Below are positions 17,763 through 28,100 of a stretch of 64,000 bases of DNA, one piece after another. Within the stretch, counting starts at the first letter, position 1, and the number at the start of each line of letters is the position of its first letter. Where the stretch lies: positions 89,343-153,342 of the forward strand of contig JAIRNY010000012.1 of assembly GCA_031257835.1 (NCBI GenBank), read 5' to 3'. Made by a program: the position numbers and the translations under genes. The DNA is from Candidatus Endomicrobiellum cryptotermitis. GTDB taxonomy: Bacteria; Elusimicrobiota; Endomicrobiia; Endomicrobiales; Endomicrobiaceae. The notes beneath the pieces are model-generated. The model did no database searches. It was not told the DNA's origin and worked only from the letters and a program-made list of their open reading frames with translations.

Positions 17763-18891
17763 ATGAAAAAGTTTTTCTCTGTTGTAATCGTAGTATGTTT
17801 TTTTTGTCCTTATAGCTTCTCTGAGACTATAGATATTTCTATGGTTGAAGAGCAGACTATAAAAAATAACACTCATTTAAAAGCAGCTCAGTTGGATTTA
17901 AATAACGCTAAACAAGAGTATGCTAGTACATTTAGTTTGTTTTTGCCGAAAATAGTTTTTTCGGGTAACATGTCTGACACTAAGAATGAGTTACAAAGTT
18001 TAAATACAATAAGGAATTATCCATTAAATCTAGAAGGTTCATTATCTTTGTTTGAAGGTTTTTCGTCGTACAATGAATTAAAAGAAAAGTCTGCTAAACT
18101 TAAGATTGCTCAAGCTAATTATGATAGAACGGTTTCCGATATTAGATATGAAGCTCATTGTTGTTATGCCAACTTAATATGGGCATATGAGACAGTTTCT
18201 TTATTGGAAAAAATAAAAGAAAGGCGTAAAGAAAATAGAGATTTAATACAACTAAAATATAATTCTGGCAACGTTGATATTGGTTCATTAAAAAGGTGTG
18301 ATGCAGATGTTGCTTTGGCAGAATACAATTTAAAAAGAGCAAAAAGAAATATACAAACAGCAAGTACAGCTTTGCTTAATGCTATAGGAAGAATAGATGA
18401 TATAACAATTTTAGAACTGCTTGACCACTTTTGGTATAAGGGTGAGATTTTAGCTAAACCAGACTTTAATACTTTAATAGCAACAATTCCAGAATTTTTA
18501 AATGCACAATATAACTTTGAAATGTATAAGTATATAAATCGTAAAATCAAAAGTCAGTGGTTGCCGTATATAAATTTGTTAGGGAGTGTTGGCAACAATG
18601 ATTTACATTGGGTCCCGGAAGCACAAATTTTTACTGGTGGTAAAAGGTACAGAGATCTTAAAATAGCGTCAACTCACGTCAACTCATATGAAAGTTGCTT
18701 CTTATAAGCTTACAGCTACAGTTAGCTCTTTAAAAAAATATATTAAGGGACTTTGCACTTACTATGATTGGTACTCAATAGAAAACGATTATATATCAGC
18801 ACAACAAAACTTGTTAGATGCTAAGAAAACTGCATCTATTGAGGAAGCAAAATGGTTAAATTTTATAGGTAAAGGTTTTGATAAGCAATAA
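17763..18891 (+). pseudogene. TolC-family outer-membrane efflux protein, broken
   Basis: The first frame (314 residues) has a signal peptide and the long helical repeats of TolC (NNTHLKAAQLDLNNAKQEYAST, IQLKYNSGNVDIGSLKRCDADVA). Near IFTGGKRYRDLKIAS the frame breaks, and the second helical half continues from 18688 as KVASYKLTATVSSLKKYIKGL to the stop at 18891. Sequence at the junction is missing, so the second half is incomplete. TolC trimers form the exit duct for tripartite pumps; this was the first gene of a tolC-macA-macB operon. Confidence 0.85.
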
Positions 18892-18904
18892 AAGAGGAAT
18901 GTAA

Positions 18905-19824
18905 ATGAAGAGAATATTTTTGATTTTAGGAGTTTTATTTGTTGTTATATTAGTATTTATTATTTTGAAGCCGTATTCTCAAAAAATAGATGCTCAGGAA
19001 AAACTTCAGCTAAGAGAACTCCACGTTGAATTTAGAGAAACAGGTGCAGTAAATCCGCGCAATAGACTAGAAATTAAACCTCCTTTTGCTGGTAGAATAG
19101 AACAGATTTTAGTTAACGAAGGAGACACGATAAAAAAAGGGCAAATAATTATTTGGATGAGTTCTAGTGAAAGAGCTACTATGATAGATGCTGCAAGAGC
19201 AATTGGAGACGAAGAATATGCAAGATGGCAAGATATATATAAACCTACTCCAATAGTGGCACCTATGAGCGGGTTTATTATATATAGGCAAAAAGAACCT
19301 GGGCAAACTGTTACTGCTGCAGATGCGATTTAGTAATGGCTGATGATTTGATAATAGATGCAAATATAGATGAAACAGATTTAAGGTACATATCCATAGG
19401 TAAAAAACTTACAATGTATTTGGATGCATATCCTGGAGAGGAGTTTGATGGTATTATAGAGCATATTTCTTATGAAGCAAGAGTTTTAAATAAGGTTACG
19501 TTTTATAATGTAAAAATAAGGCCTGTAGAAAAACCTGATATGTTTAGGTCTGGTATGACAGTTACTATAACTGTAACTGCTCAATCAAAAAAAGATGCTA
19601 GATCTATTTCTAATAATTTTATCACAGAAAAAGACCATAAAAAAACTATTGCAGTAAAAATGGGCACAGATAAAAAAACTGTATTTGAGACAAGAGAAGT
19701 TACAACAGGCGTAACAGATGGTAAATATACAGAAATTGTGTCAGGCTTAAATGACAACGAAACAGTGGTTATTTTGCATCAACCAAAAAAAGTAAAAACA
19801 AAATCGTTAATGAGAAATAAATGA
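18905..19824 (+). pseudogene. MacA-like periplasmic adaptor, one-base frameshift
   Basis: Two frames make one HlyD/MacA-type adaptor of about 307 residues. The first has an N-terminal membrane anchor, the lipoyl-half PPFAGRIEQILVNEGDTIKKGQ, and ends at GQTVTAADAI with TAG. The second, shifted by one base at about 19330, continues MADDLIIDANIDETDLRYI, the beta-barrel domain, and ends VILHQPKKVKT. A single inserted base would restore DAILVMADD. The lesion is slight, so decay is recent or a sequencing error is possible. It overlaps macB by four bases. Confidence 0.8.
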
Positions 19825-21673
19825 AAGTAATAGAGTTAAAAAATGTTAAAAAAAACGTATTATCTAGAAAAATTAGATGTGCCGGTACTACACGGCATAA
19901 ATTTAGAATAAATCAGGGCGAGTTTGTAGCAATAATGGGGCATTCAGGTAGTGGAAAATCTACATTACTTAACATATTAGGTCTATTAGATAAACCAACA
20001 GAAGGTTCATACAAATTAGCTGGGATAGAAATATCAAAGTATACACAAACAGAATTAGCAGCGTTAAGAAATCATTATTTAGGGTTTGTGTTTCAACAAT
20101 TTAATCTTTTTCGAAAGATGAGAAAGTGCATGCAGATGCATTAACGTTGTTAGAAATGATAGGGCTTTCAAAAAGGCTAGACCACAAACCAAATGAAATA
20201 TCTGGTGGACAACAACAGAGAGTAGCAATAGCAAGGGCATTAATAAATAAACCGTTAATTATCTTTGCAGACGAACCTACAGGTAATCTAGACACAAAAA
20301 CAACAAAAGAAATAATAAAAATATTAAAAGATTTAAACAATTCTGGAATAACAATAGTGATGGTAACACACGAACCGGAATTGGCAGCGTATGCGACAAG
20401 AACGATAACTGTGCAAGATGGACTAATAGTAGCAGATGAGCAAACTGAACTACAAAAAAAGAAAGGGGGGATTAGAAGAGAAAAAAAAGTAAGTCAAAAG
20501 AGTTTTTCGATAATAAGGATAAGGGATTATTTTGTACAGGCGTATAGGTCGCTAAAGGGAAACAAAATGAGATCAATCCTGTCAATATTAGGTGTAATGA
20601 TAGGAGTTTCAAGTTTAGGGTCTAATCTTTTGATGGTCAGTCCTGGTGCTTCGCAGAAAGGTGGAATTTCTCAAGAAACTGGCGCTTTTATGAGGTTAAA
20701 GAGTGAGGATATAGGAGATTTAAAAAATAATATTAAGGGTATAAAAGCTATTTCAGGTTATTGTATTGGAAGGTCCCAAATTGTTGCAAATGGACATAAC
20801 CACAACACAAGACTTGAGGGAGTTTCTCCTGACTACATAGATTTAAGGGATTCTTATCCTGCTAGTGGAAGATTTTTTACAAAAGAAGAAGATTTAGAAA
20901 GAAAAAAAGTCATATTGCTTGGCGAAACTGTAGTAAAGGAAATTTATGGAGATAAAGATTTTAACCCTATAGGCGAATACATAAAAGTCAATAGAATTGA
21001 CTTTCAAGTTATAGGAGTTTTACCTACCACAGGTTCTAAAGGGTGGAAAGATGAAGATGATAAAGTTTTAATACCTTTAAACACTGCTCTGCGTAGAGTT
21101 TTTGGAGTTGATATTTTAAATTATTTAGATGTGCAAGTAAAAGATAATTCAGATATGTCAAAAGTGTCTGAAGATATTATAACAAGATTATTATTTACAC
21201 ATAGAATGCCTTCTACTGCTAGAGATGCTGTAAGAGTGCTTAACATGGCAGATATTCAAGAAGCGATGTCTGCTATGGCAAGAGCATTTTCTTTGCTTTT
21301 AGGTTCAATAGCGTTTATAAGTTTGTTGGTAGGTGGGATAGGAATAATGAATATAATGTGTTTGTATCTGTTTCAGAGAGAACAAAAGAGATAGGTTTAA
21401 GGAAAGCTATAGGCGCAAACAATAAAGACATATTATTCCAATTTATAATTGAATCAGTGTTTGTATGTTGTGCCGGTGGCCATTATAGGAATAATTTTTG
21501 GGTCAGGAATATCTTTTATAATAAGTAAATTTGCAGGATGGGATACAGTTATAACTTTGTTTTCAATATTGCTTGCCTTTTGTCTTTCTTGTATTATTGG
21601 AATTGTTTTTGGAGTATGGCCTGCAAGAAAAGCGTCATTATTAAATCCTATAGAAGCTTTAAGACACGACTAA
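19821..21673 (+). pseudogene. MacB-like ABC transporter, multiple lesions
   Basis: An ATPase fused to a permease as in MacB. The ATPase has Walker [10 protein letters not shown], signature [15 protein letters not shown] and Walker [13 protein letters not shown]. Lesions: a pair of compensating shifts near residues 12-30 (the alternate frame reads [17 protein letters not shown]), a frameshift with loss of about 20 codons after FQQFNLF, loss near GVMIGVSS, and a break after GGIGIMNIM; the end FGVWPARKASLLNPIEALRHD is recognisable. It would export substrates through MacA and TolC. Confidence 0.85.
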
Positions 21674-22131
21674 TTTGTAATTTTTACAGGTTTTCGTTAT
21701 TTAGAGTTGTACATTTCATTTGTTTGTAAATAATAACTAATTTTAGTTTTTCTATTAAAACACAATCTAATTATTAGATAAGGTTTGGTTTTTGTTCTAA
21801 AAATGACTTGTTTTGAGTTTGTAATGTGTTTTAAATTATAAAAAAGGAGGTGAAGATAATGTTTGTAACTTAGAGAGTCTCTATCGTTGTATGACAATTC
21901 TAGTTAAACTCATCTTACTAATCCATCTTACCAAAATCAATAAGTCCATTTTCTGCTTGTCTAAAGAGAATTCTCCAAAGACAGCTTCTAAAGTTTTTAA
22001 GTCTTCAAATTAGTGAAGTATCTAAATTAGCAAACATAACTTACTTGCAAAGCGACTACATGAGCGTAAGGGCAATTTTTATGTTTTTAATTTAGATTAA
22101 GTGTTTTTATTCTAATAAAAAAGGAGTTAAA
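21674..22131. other. gene-free stretch between macB and autotransporter pseudogenes
   Basis: No gene is recognised here. It contains a strong ribosome site (AAAGGAGGTGA at about 21844) in front of an ATG frame that stops after four codons, and a short stop-flanked stretch reading SLQISEVSKLANITYLQSDY that may be debris of a DNA-binding protein. Both are probably relics. Confidence 0.3.
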
Positions 22132-24090
22132 TTGCTTATGCTTACAAATTTTAGTTTTGCCAAAAGGGAAGTTGAGTTTATTTTTTTTGCGTAGGAATTT
22201 CTTATTCAAGACCAAGGATTACAACAAATTCGCATATTTTCGCTCCCATTTATAGAAATGGTAATTCTCATAACAACGGACAAGGCGTCCCAAATGAACC
22301 TACAGATTCTAACTCTATAACTTTGCCGAACAAATTTAATATTAATGGCAATAGTATTTTCGGCGCAAGTAATATTTAGTAAGACTACGCAAGATGTTGT
22401 GGACAATAAAGTAACTGTAAATACTACAGGGGCAATTGGAGCAGATGCTGTTGGCGGCGAAAGCCACGGGATTGGTTCTGTAACTAATAATGTTGTTGAA
22501 ATTATAAAAGGTATGGTAGGCAGAGACGTTTATGGCGGTCGTTGTAATAACAACGCTAGGACTGCTTCAGGCAATTTAGCAAAAGTTGTCAATGGCACCA
22601 TAGTCGGAGATGTGTTTGGTTGTCATTCTACTAATGTGTTGTTAGATAGTAATACGGTGGAGAGTAGTAATGGAAACATTGCAGGAAATGTTAACGGTGG
22701 ATTTTCTAATAATTCGAAAGTGGTTAATAATACAGTGGAGATTTTTAACGGCAATATATCCAGCGGAGTTTATGGTGGTTTTAGCGGGCTTGATGTGACT
22801 GGAAATGAAGTAGAATTGCATGGTGGACCATTACAAACGATATTTATGGCGGACGTTCTACTAACGGTGCGGCACTTAATAATGTGGTTGAAATCAATGA
22901 TGGTGTTGTTAATCAGGATGTTCATGAAGGTAGGGCTGATAATAATGGTATTGTAAGTAATATCGTAGTCAAAATAAATAACGGAACTATTGGAAGAGAT
23001 GTCTATGGCGGATATTCTGTTCAGGGCTACGCTCTTAACAATATGATAGAAATAGGAGGCGGAGTTGTCGCGCGGAACATTTATGCCGGCTATAGTAATG
23101 TTAGTTAGTCAGAAAATGAAATAAAAATGTATGCAAGAGACGTTAGATTTGACGCGCATGGAGGATATTCGCTTTACGGATCAGCTTCCCATAATAAGGT
23201 AGACATTTATGGTGGGTCTAGCGGTAAAACAAAATACAATTCTGATAGCTCTATCGATATAGAAGGAGGATCATTAGTAGGTGGTTTATCAAAACAATTT
23301 TATGGATCAAAGACTCATGTTGGGAGCGTTTGGAGAATATGGAGACGGTAAATATAATACCTTAGATACCATAATGAAAAATGGTTTAGGAGATGTTACG
23401 TCCAGAGGAATAATAAGCTATGTTGGAGGTGGTATTTTAGGACGGCTAAAAATAGACAATATCTATGTGGACGTTTCAGGACATGCGGGTAACTCTTTCG
23501 GAGACTTTAACAGCTACGATATGGGAATAGATGCGCAGGAAGAAGTAAAATATAACTATGAGGTAATGTATTATGGCACTCATTTGGGATGCGGCTATAT
23601 GTTGAAATTAGGCAATAAGTTTAGCGTAGATGTAAACGGGAAGGTTTTGTTAACGCACCAAGAAGGTAAAAATATAACGCTATCTACGCAAGATAATGTT
23701 GCATTTTCGCAAGCAAGTTTGGGCAAAATTCGCTTAGGCGTAAGATCAGGATACAAACTGTTAAATGTGTTAACGCAATATTCAGATTTAGAGCATGAGC
23801 ATATGAAAGAAGTAGAAACCAAAAGCAAAAGAGGCAGAGGTTTGTGTTGAAGATTTATATAATTCAAAATATACTTTAACTCTATATCTGGGGGTTAGGG
23901 TATGAATACGAATTTGTTGGCAAAATTAAAGCAAAATCAACAGATCTTGACGTCCCTGTTGTAGATTTAAGAGGAGCTAATGCCATAGGCGAAATAAGAG
24001 TAACAAGCGCTCTTGGGCGGTTTAATATAGATTGTAGCGTGTTTAGAGTATAATGGACTAAGAGCAGGGGTAGAGGCAATGTTAAAATAA
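22132..24090 (+). pseudogene. repeat-rich autotransporter, broken by several frameshifts
   Basis: Consecutive fragments form one surface protein. After AAGGAG and a leader-like start, the passenger contains about eight degenerate repeats of roughly 30 residues with the core NNxVEIxxGxIxxDVYGGxS (for example GRDVYGGR, SGVYGGFS, GRDVYGGYS, RNIYAGYS). From about 23290 the C-terminal translocation beta-domain follows (VGAFGEYGDGKYNTLDT, YYGTHLGCGYMLKLG), ending GYEYEFVGKIKAKSTDLDVP and GLRAGVEAMLK. At least five frame changes or stops occur. Intact, it would be secreted across both membranes and displayed outside. Confidence 0.8.
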
Positions 24091-24286
24091 AATATTACGT
24101 AGAGTAAGTAATATTGCGTATTTTTAATATTTCACAAAAATTTCACATTTTGATGTTTAAGATTCAGATAAAATTATTTATAATAAGTTTGTTAGTTGTA
24201 AAGAGTGGTTGAAGTTATATACGCTATTTTTGTACTAGATAGCATTATGGTAATGTGGCGATTATAACAGCGATTGCTAAGGCGAC

Positions 24287-24329
24287 AAAAGTAGAGAGTC
24301 ATGATTTTATTGTGACTCTCTACTTTTTT
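24287..24329 (+). terminator. strong terminator before alaS
   Basis: A 15-base arm AAAAGTAGAGAGTCA pairs perfectly with TGACTCTCTACTTTT across an 11-base loop, followed by T. It lies 200 bases downstream of the autotransporter remnant and about 40 bases before alaS, insulating alaS. It could act in both directions because both arms end in A/T runs. Confidence 0.8.
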
Positions 24330-24370
24330 GTTTGAGTTGGTATAAAATTTTTAGTAAAATTACAATCATT

Positions 24371-27007
24371 ATGAACGACAAGCAATCATCAAAAATCAGA
24401 ACAGAATTTTTAAAATTTTTTAAAGAAAGAGGTTGTACTATATTACCATCAGACTCTCTTATTCCTACAGGGGATAAAACCTTACTTTTCACATCAGCTG
24501 GCATGGTCCAATTTAAACAACATTTTTTGGGGCAGAGTAAAGATTCTTTTTCTAGAGCTACAAGCTGTCAAAAATGTTTTAGAACTTCAGATATAGATCA
24601 AGTTGGCTTTACTACAAGACATTTAACTTTTTTTGAAATGCTTGGCAATTTTTCTTTTGGTGATTATTTTAAAGAGGAAGCAATCGTTTGGGCGTGGGAA
24701 TTTTTAACTGAAAATATGTCTTTGCCAAAAGATAAACTGTATATTACAGTTTATAAAGATGACTATGAAACTAAAGAAATTTGGGAAAGAATTGTTCCTG
24801 AAAGTAGAATTACCAAAATGGGAGATGAGACAAATTTTTGGAATATGGGAGACACTGGTCCATGTGGCCCTTGTTCTGAAATATTGATAGACTTAGGTCC
24901 AGACATGAGCTGTGGTAAACCAACTTGTGGTCCAAGTTGTAATTGCGACAGATATCTTGAAATATGGAATTTGGTTTTTACCCAGTTTGACAAACAAGTT
25001 GATGGATTTTTAAAAAATTTATCTAAAAAAAATATAGATACCGGCATGGGGTTAGAAAGAATAGTTGCAGTGGCAAACGGGAAAAAGAATATTTTTGATA
25101 CAGATTTGTTTGTTCCGATAATGAATACAGCTGCAAACATTTTAAAAATAAAAGAAGAAAAAGGAAACATTTCTAAATTGAGACAGATTGCAGACCATGC
25201 AAGGGCTGCCACATTTTTAATTTCAGATGGCATATTACCTTCAAATGAGGGTAGGGGCTACGTTCTAAGAAGAATTTTAAGAAGAGCAGTAAGACAAGGC
25301 AGACTTTTTGGGTACGATAAACCATTTTTAAACGAGCTGTCTGAAACGGTTTTAGGTATTATGGCTGGCGCTTATCCAGAAATTTCCTCTAGACTTAGCA
25401 ATATAAAGTCTACTATCAGAAAGGAAGAGGAAAAATTTTTAGAAACATTAGAATCAGGCTCTCAAATACTGTCTGATATTATAAATGTTTATAAATCTAA
25501 GAAATTAAAAACTATAGACGCTAAAGATGTTTTTAAGCTTTACGATACGTACGGTTTCCCTTACGATTTAACAAAAGAAATTGCAAATGAAAATGGTCTA
25601 AATGTTGACGATAAAGGTTTTAAAGAAGAACAAAAGGACGCTCAAAATAAATCACGGGCTGCTTGGAGTGGTTCTGGGGAAAAAGATATAACCTTTTACT
25701 CTATACTACGCAAGAAAGTAAATGATACTGTTTTCATTGGTTATGAAAACATGGTTGCTGATGGAAAAGTTTTAACTTTAATAAAAGATGGTAAAGAGGT
25801 TACAGAAATAGAATATGGTGAAAGTGGAGAACTTATTCTTTCTCAAACATCTTTTTATGCACAATCTGGCGGTCAGAGTGCAGACACTGGGAAAATAGAA
25901 AATAGTAATTTTGAGGCAGAAGTTTATGATGTGATTAAACCTATAGGCAATTTGTTTGTGCACAAGATAAAAGTTGTAAAAGGTACACTTAAAGTAAGTG
26001 ATGATGTTGCCACAATAATAGATGTTCAACGTAGAAAACAAATAGAAAGGCATCACACTGCAACACATATTCTCCATAAAGTTTTAAGAGAAGCTTTTGG
26101 TCAACATGTTGCTCAAGCCGGTTCTTTAGTTACAAGCCAGTATTTGCGGTTTGATTTTACTCATTTTTCTCAAATAAGTAATGAAGATTTAATAAAAATT
26201 GAAAAGAGAGTTAATTCTATTATAAGAGCAAACTCTCAAGTATGTATTGAAAGTATGGATATAGACACAGCTCGTAATTGTGGCGCAATGGCCCTGTTTG
26301 GTGAAAAATACGGTGCTATTGTAAGAACAGTATCTATTAAAGATGAAGTAGATAATATTAATTATTCAATGGAATTATGTGGAGGTACTCATATAAACAG
26401 AACAGGCGATATTGGCATGTTTAAAATTGTTTCAGAATCGTCTGTGGCTAGTGGAGTAAGACGTATAGAAGCAGTTGCGGGCACAGCTGCAGAAAATTAT
26501 ATTCTAGATGAAGAAAAAACAATAAAAAGAGTATCTGAAATTTTAAGTTTTTCTAAAGATGATCTTGTAAATAAAGTACAAAAACAGATTTTAGATTATA
26601 AAAATCTACAAGAAGAGTTAAATATGTTAAAAGATAATATGATGTCAAACAAATTGGATGATTATGTAAGCCAAGTTAAAAAAGTTAATGGGATTAATTT
26701 TTTATCTGTTATGCTTTATGATGTTGACGTAAAAAGTTTAAGGAAAGTATCTGATGCCTTAAAAGAAAAGATAAAGTCAGTAGTATTGTTAATAGTTTCG
26801 CAATATAAAGATAAATTCTCATTTATAGTTTCTGTTACTCCTGATTATGTTAAAGACGGAATAAATGCTGGAAGTATAGCAAAAACTTTTGCGTTAGAGG
26901 TCAACGGTTCAGGTGGAGGCAAACCTGATTTTGCACAAGGTGGTTTAAAAGATATATCAAAATTAGACGAAGTTATAAAAAATGTAGTGCAATATATACA
27001 TAAATAA
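24371..27007 (+). CDS. alaS: alanyl-tRNA synthetase
   Basis: Charges tRNA-Ala. About 878 residues, full length. The catalytic domain starts IRTEFLKFFKERGC and includes FTSAGMVQFKQHFLG; the editing domain has the zinc-site HHTATHILH and CGGTH; the C-terminal C-Ala domain ends GGGKPDFAQGGLKD. The start is the ATG at 24371; the ORF-track start 39 bases earlier is a TTG inside the terminator/promoter region. A TATAAAAT box lies about 30 bases upstream of the ATG. Confidence 0.97.
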   Translation: MNDKQSSKIRTEFLKFFKERGCTILPSDSLIPTGDKTLLFTSAGMVQFKQHFLGQSKDSFSRATSCQKCFRTSDIDQVGFTTRHLTFFEMLGNFSFGDYFKEEAIVWAWEFLTENMSLPKDKLYITVYKDDYETKEIWERIVPESRITKMGDETNFWNMGDTGPCGPCSEILIDLGPDMSCGKPTCGPSCNCDRYLEIWNLVFTQFDKQVDGFLKNLSKKNIDTGMGLERIVAVANGKKNIFDTDLFVPIMNTAANILKIKEEKGNISKLRQIADHARAATFLISDGILPSNEGRGYVLRRILRRAVRQGRLFGYDKPFLNELSETVLGIMAGAYPEISSRLSNIKSTIRKEEEKFLETLESGSQILSDIINVYKSKKLKTIDAKDVFKLYDTYGFPYDLTKEIANENGLNVDDKGFKEEQKDAQNKSRAAWSGSGEKDITFYSILRKKVNDTVFIGYENMVADGKVLTLIKDGKEVTEIEYGESGELILSQTSFYAQSGGQSADTGKIENSNFEAEVYDVIKPIGNLFVHKIKVVKGTLKVSDDVATIIDVQRRKQIERHHTATHILHKVLREAFGQHVAQAGSLVTSQYLRFDFTHFSQISNEDLIKIEKRVNSIIRANSQVCIESMDIDTARNCGAMALFGEKYGAIVRTVSIKDEVDNINYSMELCGGTHINRTGDIGMFKIVSESSVASGVRRIEAVAGTAAENYILDEEKTIKRVSEILSFSKDDLVNKVQKQILDYKNLQEELNMLKDNMMSNKLDDYVSQVKKVNGINFLSVMLYDVDVKSLRKVSDALKEKIKSVVLLIVSQYKDKFSFIVSVTPDYVKDGINAGSIAKTFALEVNGSGGGKPDFAQGGLKDISKLDEVIKNVVQYIHK

Positions 27008-27010
27008 TTT

Positions 27011-27280
27011 TAACCGTATTATACTTCCTTGTCCCTGTCTCATCTGCATGCCCTTCCACTATCACTTTTACCTCTGGATTTTCTCTTAAGTATTTCACAT
27101 TCTCTTTTAACTCTTCCTCTTGTCCAAAACCATAATTCTCTACTCTCTTTAACTCTTTTCTTGCAAATCTTTCTTTCCTTTTCTCTTCTTCTTCCTTCTC
27201 CTCCTATGGCATACATAAACTTCAGCATCCCATCTACTCCCTCTTTTGCTTTTTCACCACTTAACATACTCATACGTTTA
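27011..27280 (-). pseudogene. OmpA/Pal-like peptidoglycan-binding domain, N-terminal half only
   Basis: On the minus strand, after a frame change, the sequence reads LKRVENYGFGQEEELKENVK then PEVKVIVEGHADETGTRKYN, the first half of an OmpA C-terminal domain (the EGHADExGT block binds peptidoglycan). It breaks off abruptly at the alaS stop codon, where homology ends. Upstream it continues as an alternate frame (SGEKAKEGVDGMLKFMYAIGG). Purine-rich on the coding strand, unlike neighbours. The missing half matches a fragment at 48.0-48.2 kb. Confidence 0.65.
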
Positions 27281-27292
27281 TATTTAAATCTT

Positions 27293-27700
27293 CTATAAAT
27301 GGTATCCTGCTACTATAATTGCATTCCCTACTCCAAATTTGGGCGTTTCTACTTCCTGAATTATATCCATTATACTTCCCCCATACGCCGCATAGACATC
27401 CATACTTCCTCCACCAGGTCCAACCATATCGCTATTTAGCCTTACGGTATTTTCTGACACAGATATGGTAGGCAAGTATATTAAAGATCGTCCCGTAGTC
27501 TTTATGGAACTCCCCCAACGCCCCGGACAACCCATATTCTATTGCAACGCTAGTAGTACTAATGTTAACAGTATTATTATTCAAATTAACAGGACACGTC
27601 ACGTCACTGTTACATTAGCATTATTCTTTGGATCAAGATAAAAATATGCTCCATTAACACCACCACTACACTGCGCATTAACACTATTATTTGACATAGA
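27293..27700 (-). pseudogene. autotransporter-passenger-like remnant
   Basis: Minus-strand frames read SNNSVNAQCSGGVNGAYFYL, then after shifts NLNNNTVNISTTSVAIEYG and NTVRLNSDMVGPGGGSMDVYAAYGGS. The asparagine-rich style and the VYAAYGGS element resemble the passenger repeats of the 22-24 kb autotransporter. It is upstream of, and may have been joined to, the OmpA-like fragment. Several stops; clearly non-functional. Confidence 0.5.
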
Positions 27701-27862
27701 TATAGGCTATATAGGCGCACTTAACTTATTTTCTGTTTGTTATAGATACTATAAATAACGATATTCTTTAAACTAACATTATGAAACCAAATTTTTTAGA
27801 AAAAAATATGTACAATATAAAAGGGAAGGAAATAGGATGTAAATTTGAAAATATTTAATTAA

Positions 27863-27997
27863 AAATTTGAAAGGAACAAAAAAATTGAAGTTGATTATAC
27901 AGACTTTAATGCAACAGTACAAAAATTGAAAACTAGTGGATTTGAAGCTATAGTTATTCAACATGAAATAGATCATTTAAAAAACGGATGTGTTTAG
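27863..27997 (+). pseudogene. def: peptide deformylase, C-terminal remnant
   Basis: About 44 codons match the end of peptide deformylase: KIEVDYTDFN, then GFEAIVIQHEIDHLKNG, where QHEIDHL is the metal-binding motif 3. Motifs 1 and 2 (GxGLAAxQ, EGCLS) are absent and the stop comes soon after motif 3. The enzyme removes formyl groups from nascent proteins; a functional copy must be elsewhere. It lies 14 bases before tRNA-Arg. Confidence 0.7.
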
Positions 27998-28011
27998 GAG
28001 TCAAAATTAAG

Positions 28012-28084
28012 GCGCCTATAGCTTAATTGGATAGAGCATTGGCCTCCGGAGCCAATTATTCCGGTTCAAGTCCGGATAGGCGCG
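28012..28084 (+). tRNA. tRNA-Arg (anticodon CCG)
   Basis: Acceptor GCGCCTA/TAGGCGC, D-arm TAGCTTAATTGGATAGAGC, anticodon loop CTCCGGA on a TTGGC/GCCAA stem, T-arm CCGGTTCAAGTCCGG. CCA is not encoded. A T-run follows. Confidence 0.93.
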
Positions 28085-28100
28085 TTTTTTAATAAGAGAA

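Noticed and set aside
21449-21729. Independent small ORFs after macB
   Set aside because: The 21449 frame is the C-terminal end of MacB, and the 21538 frame overlaps it without coding character.
27029-27298. 89-residue plus-strand ORF rich in Leu and Ser
   Set aside because: Low-complexity pyrimidine complement of the purine-rich OmpA fragment.
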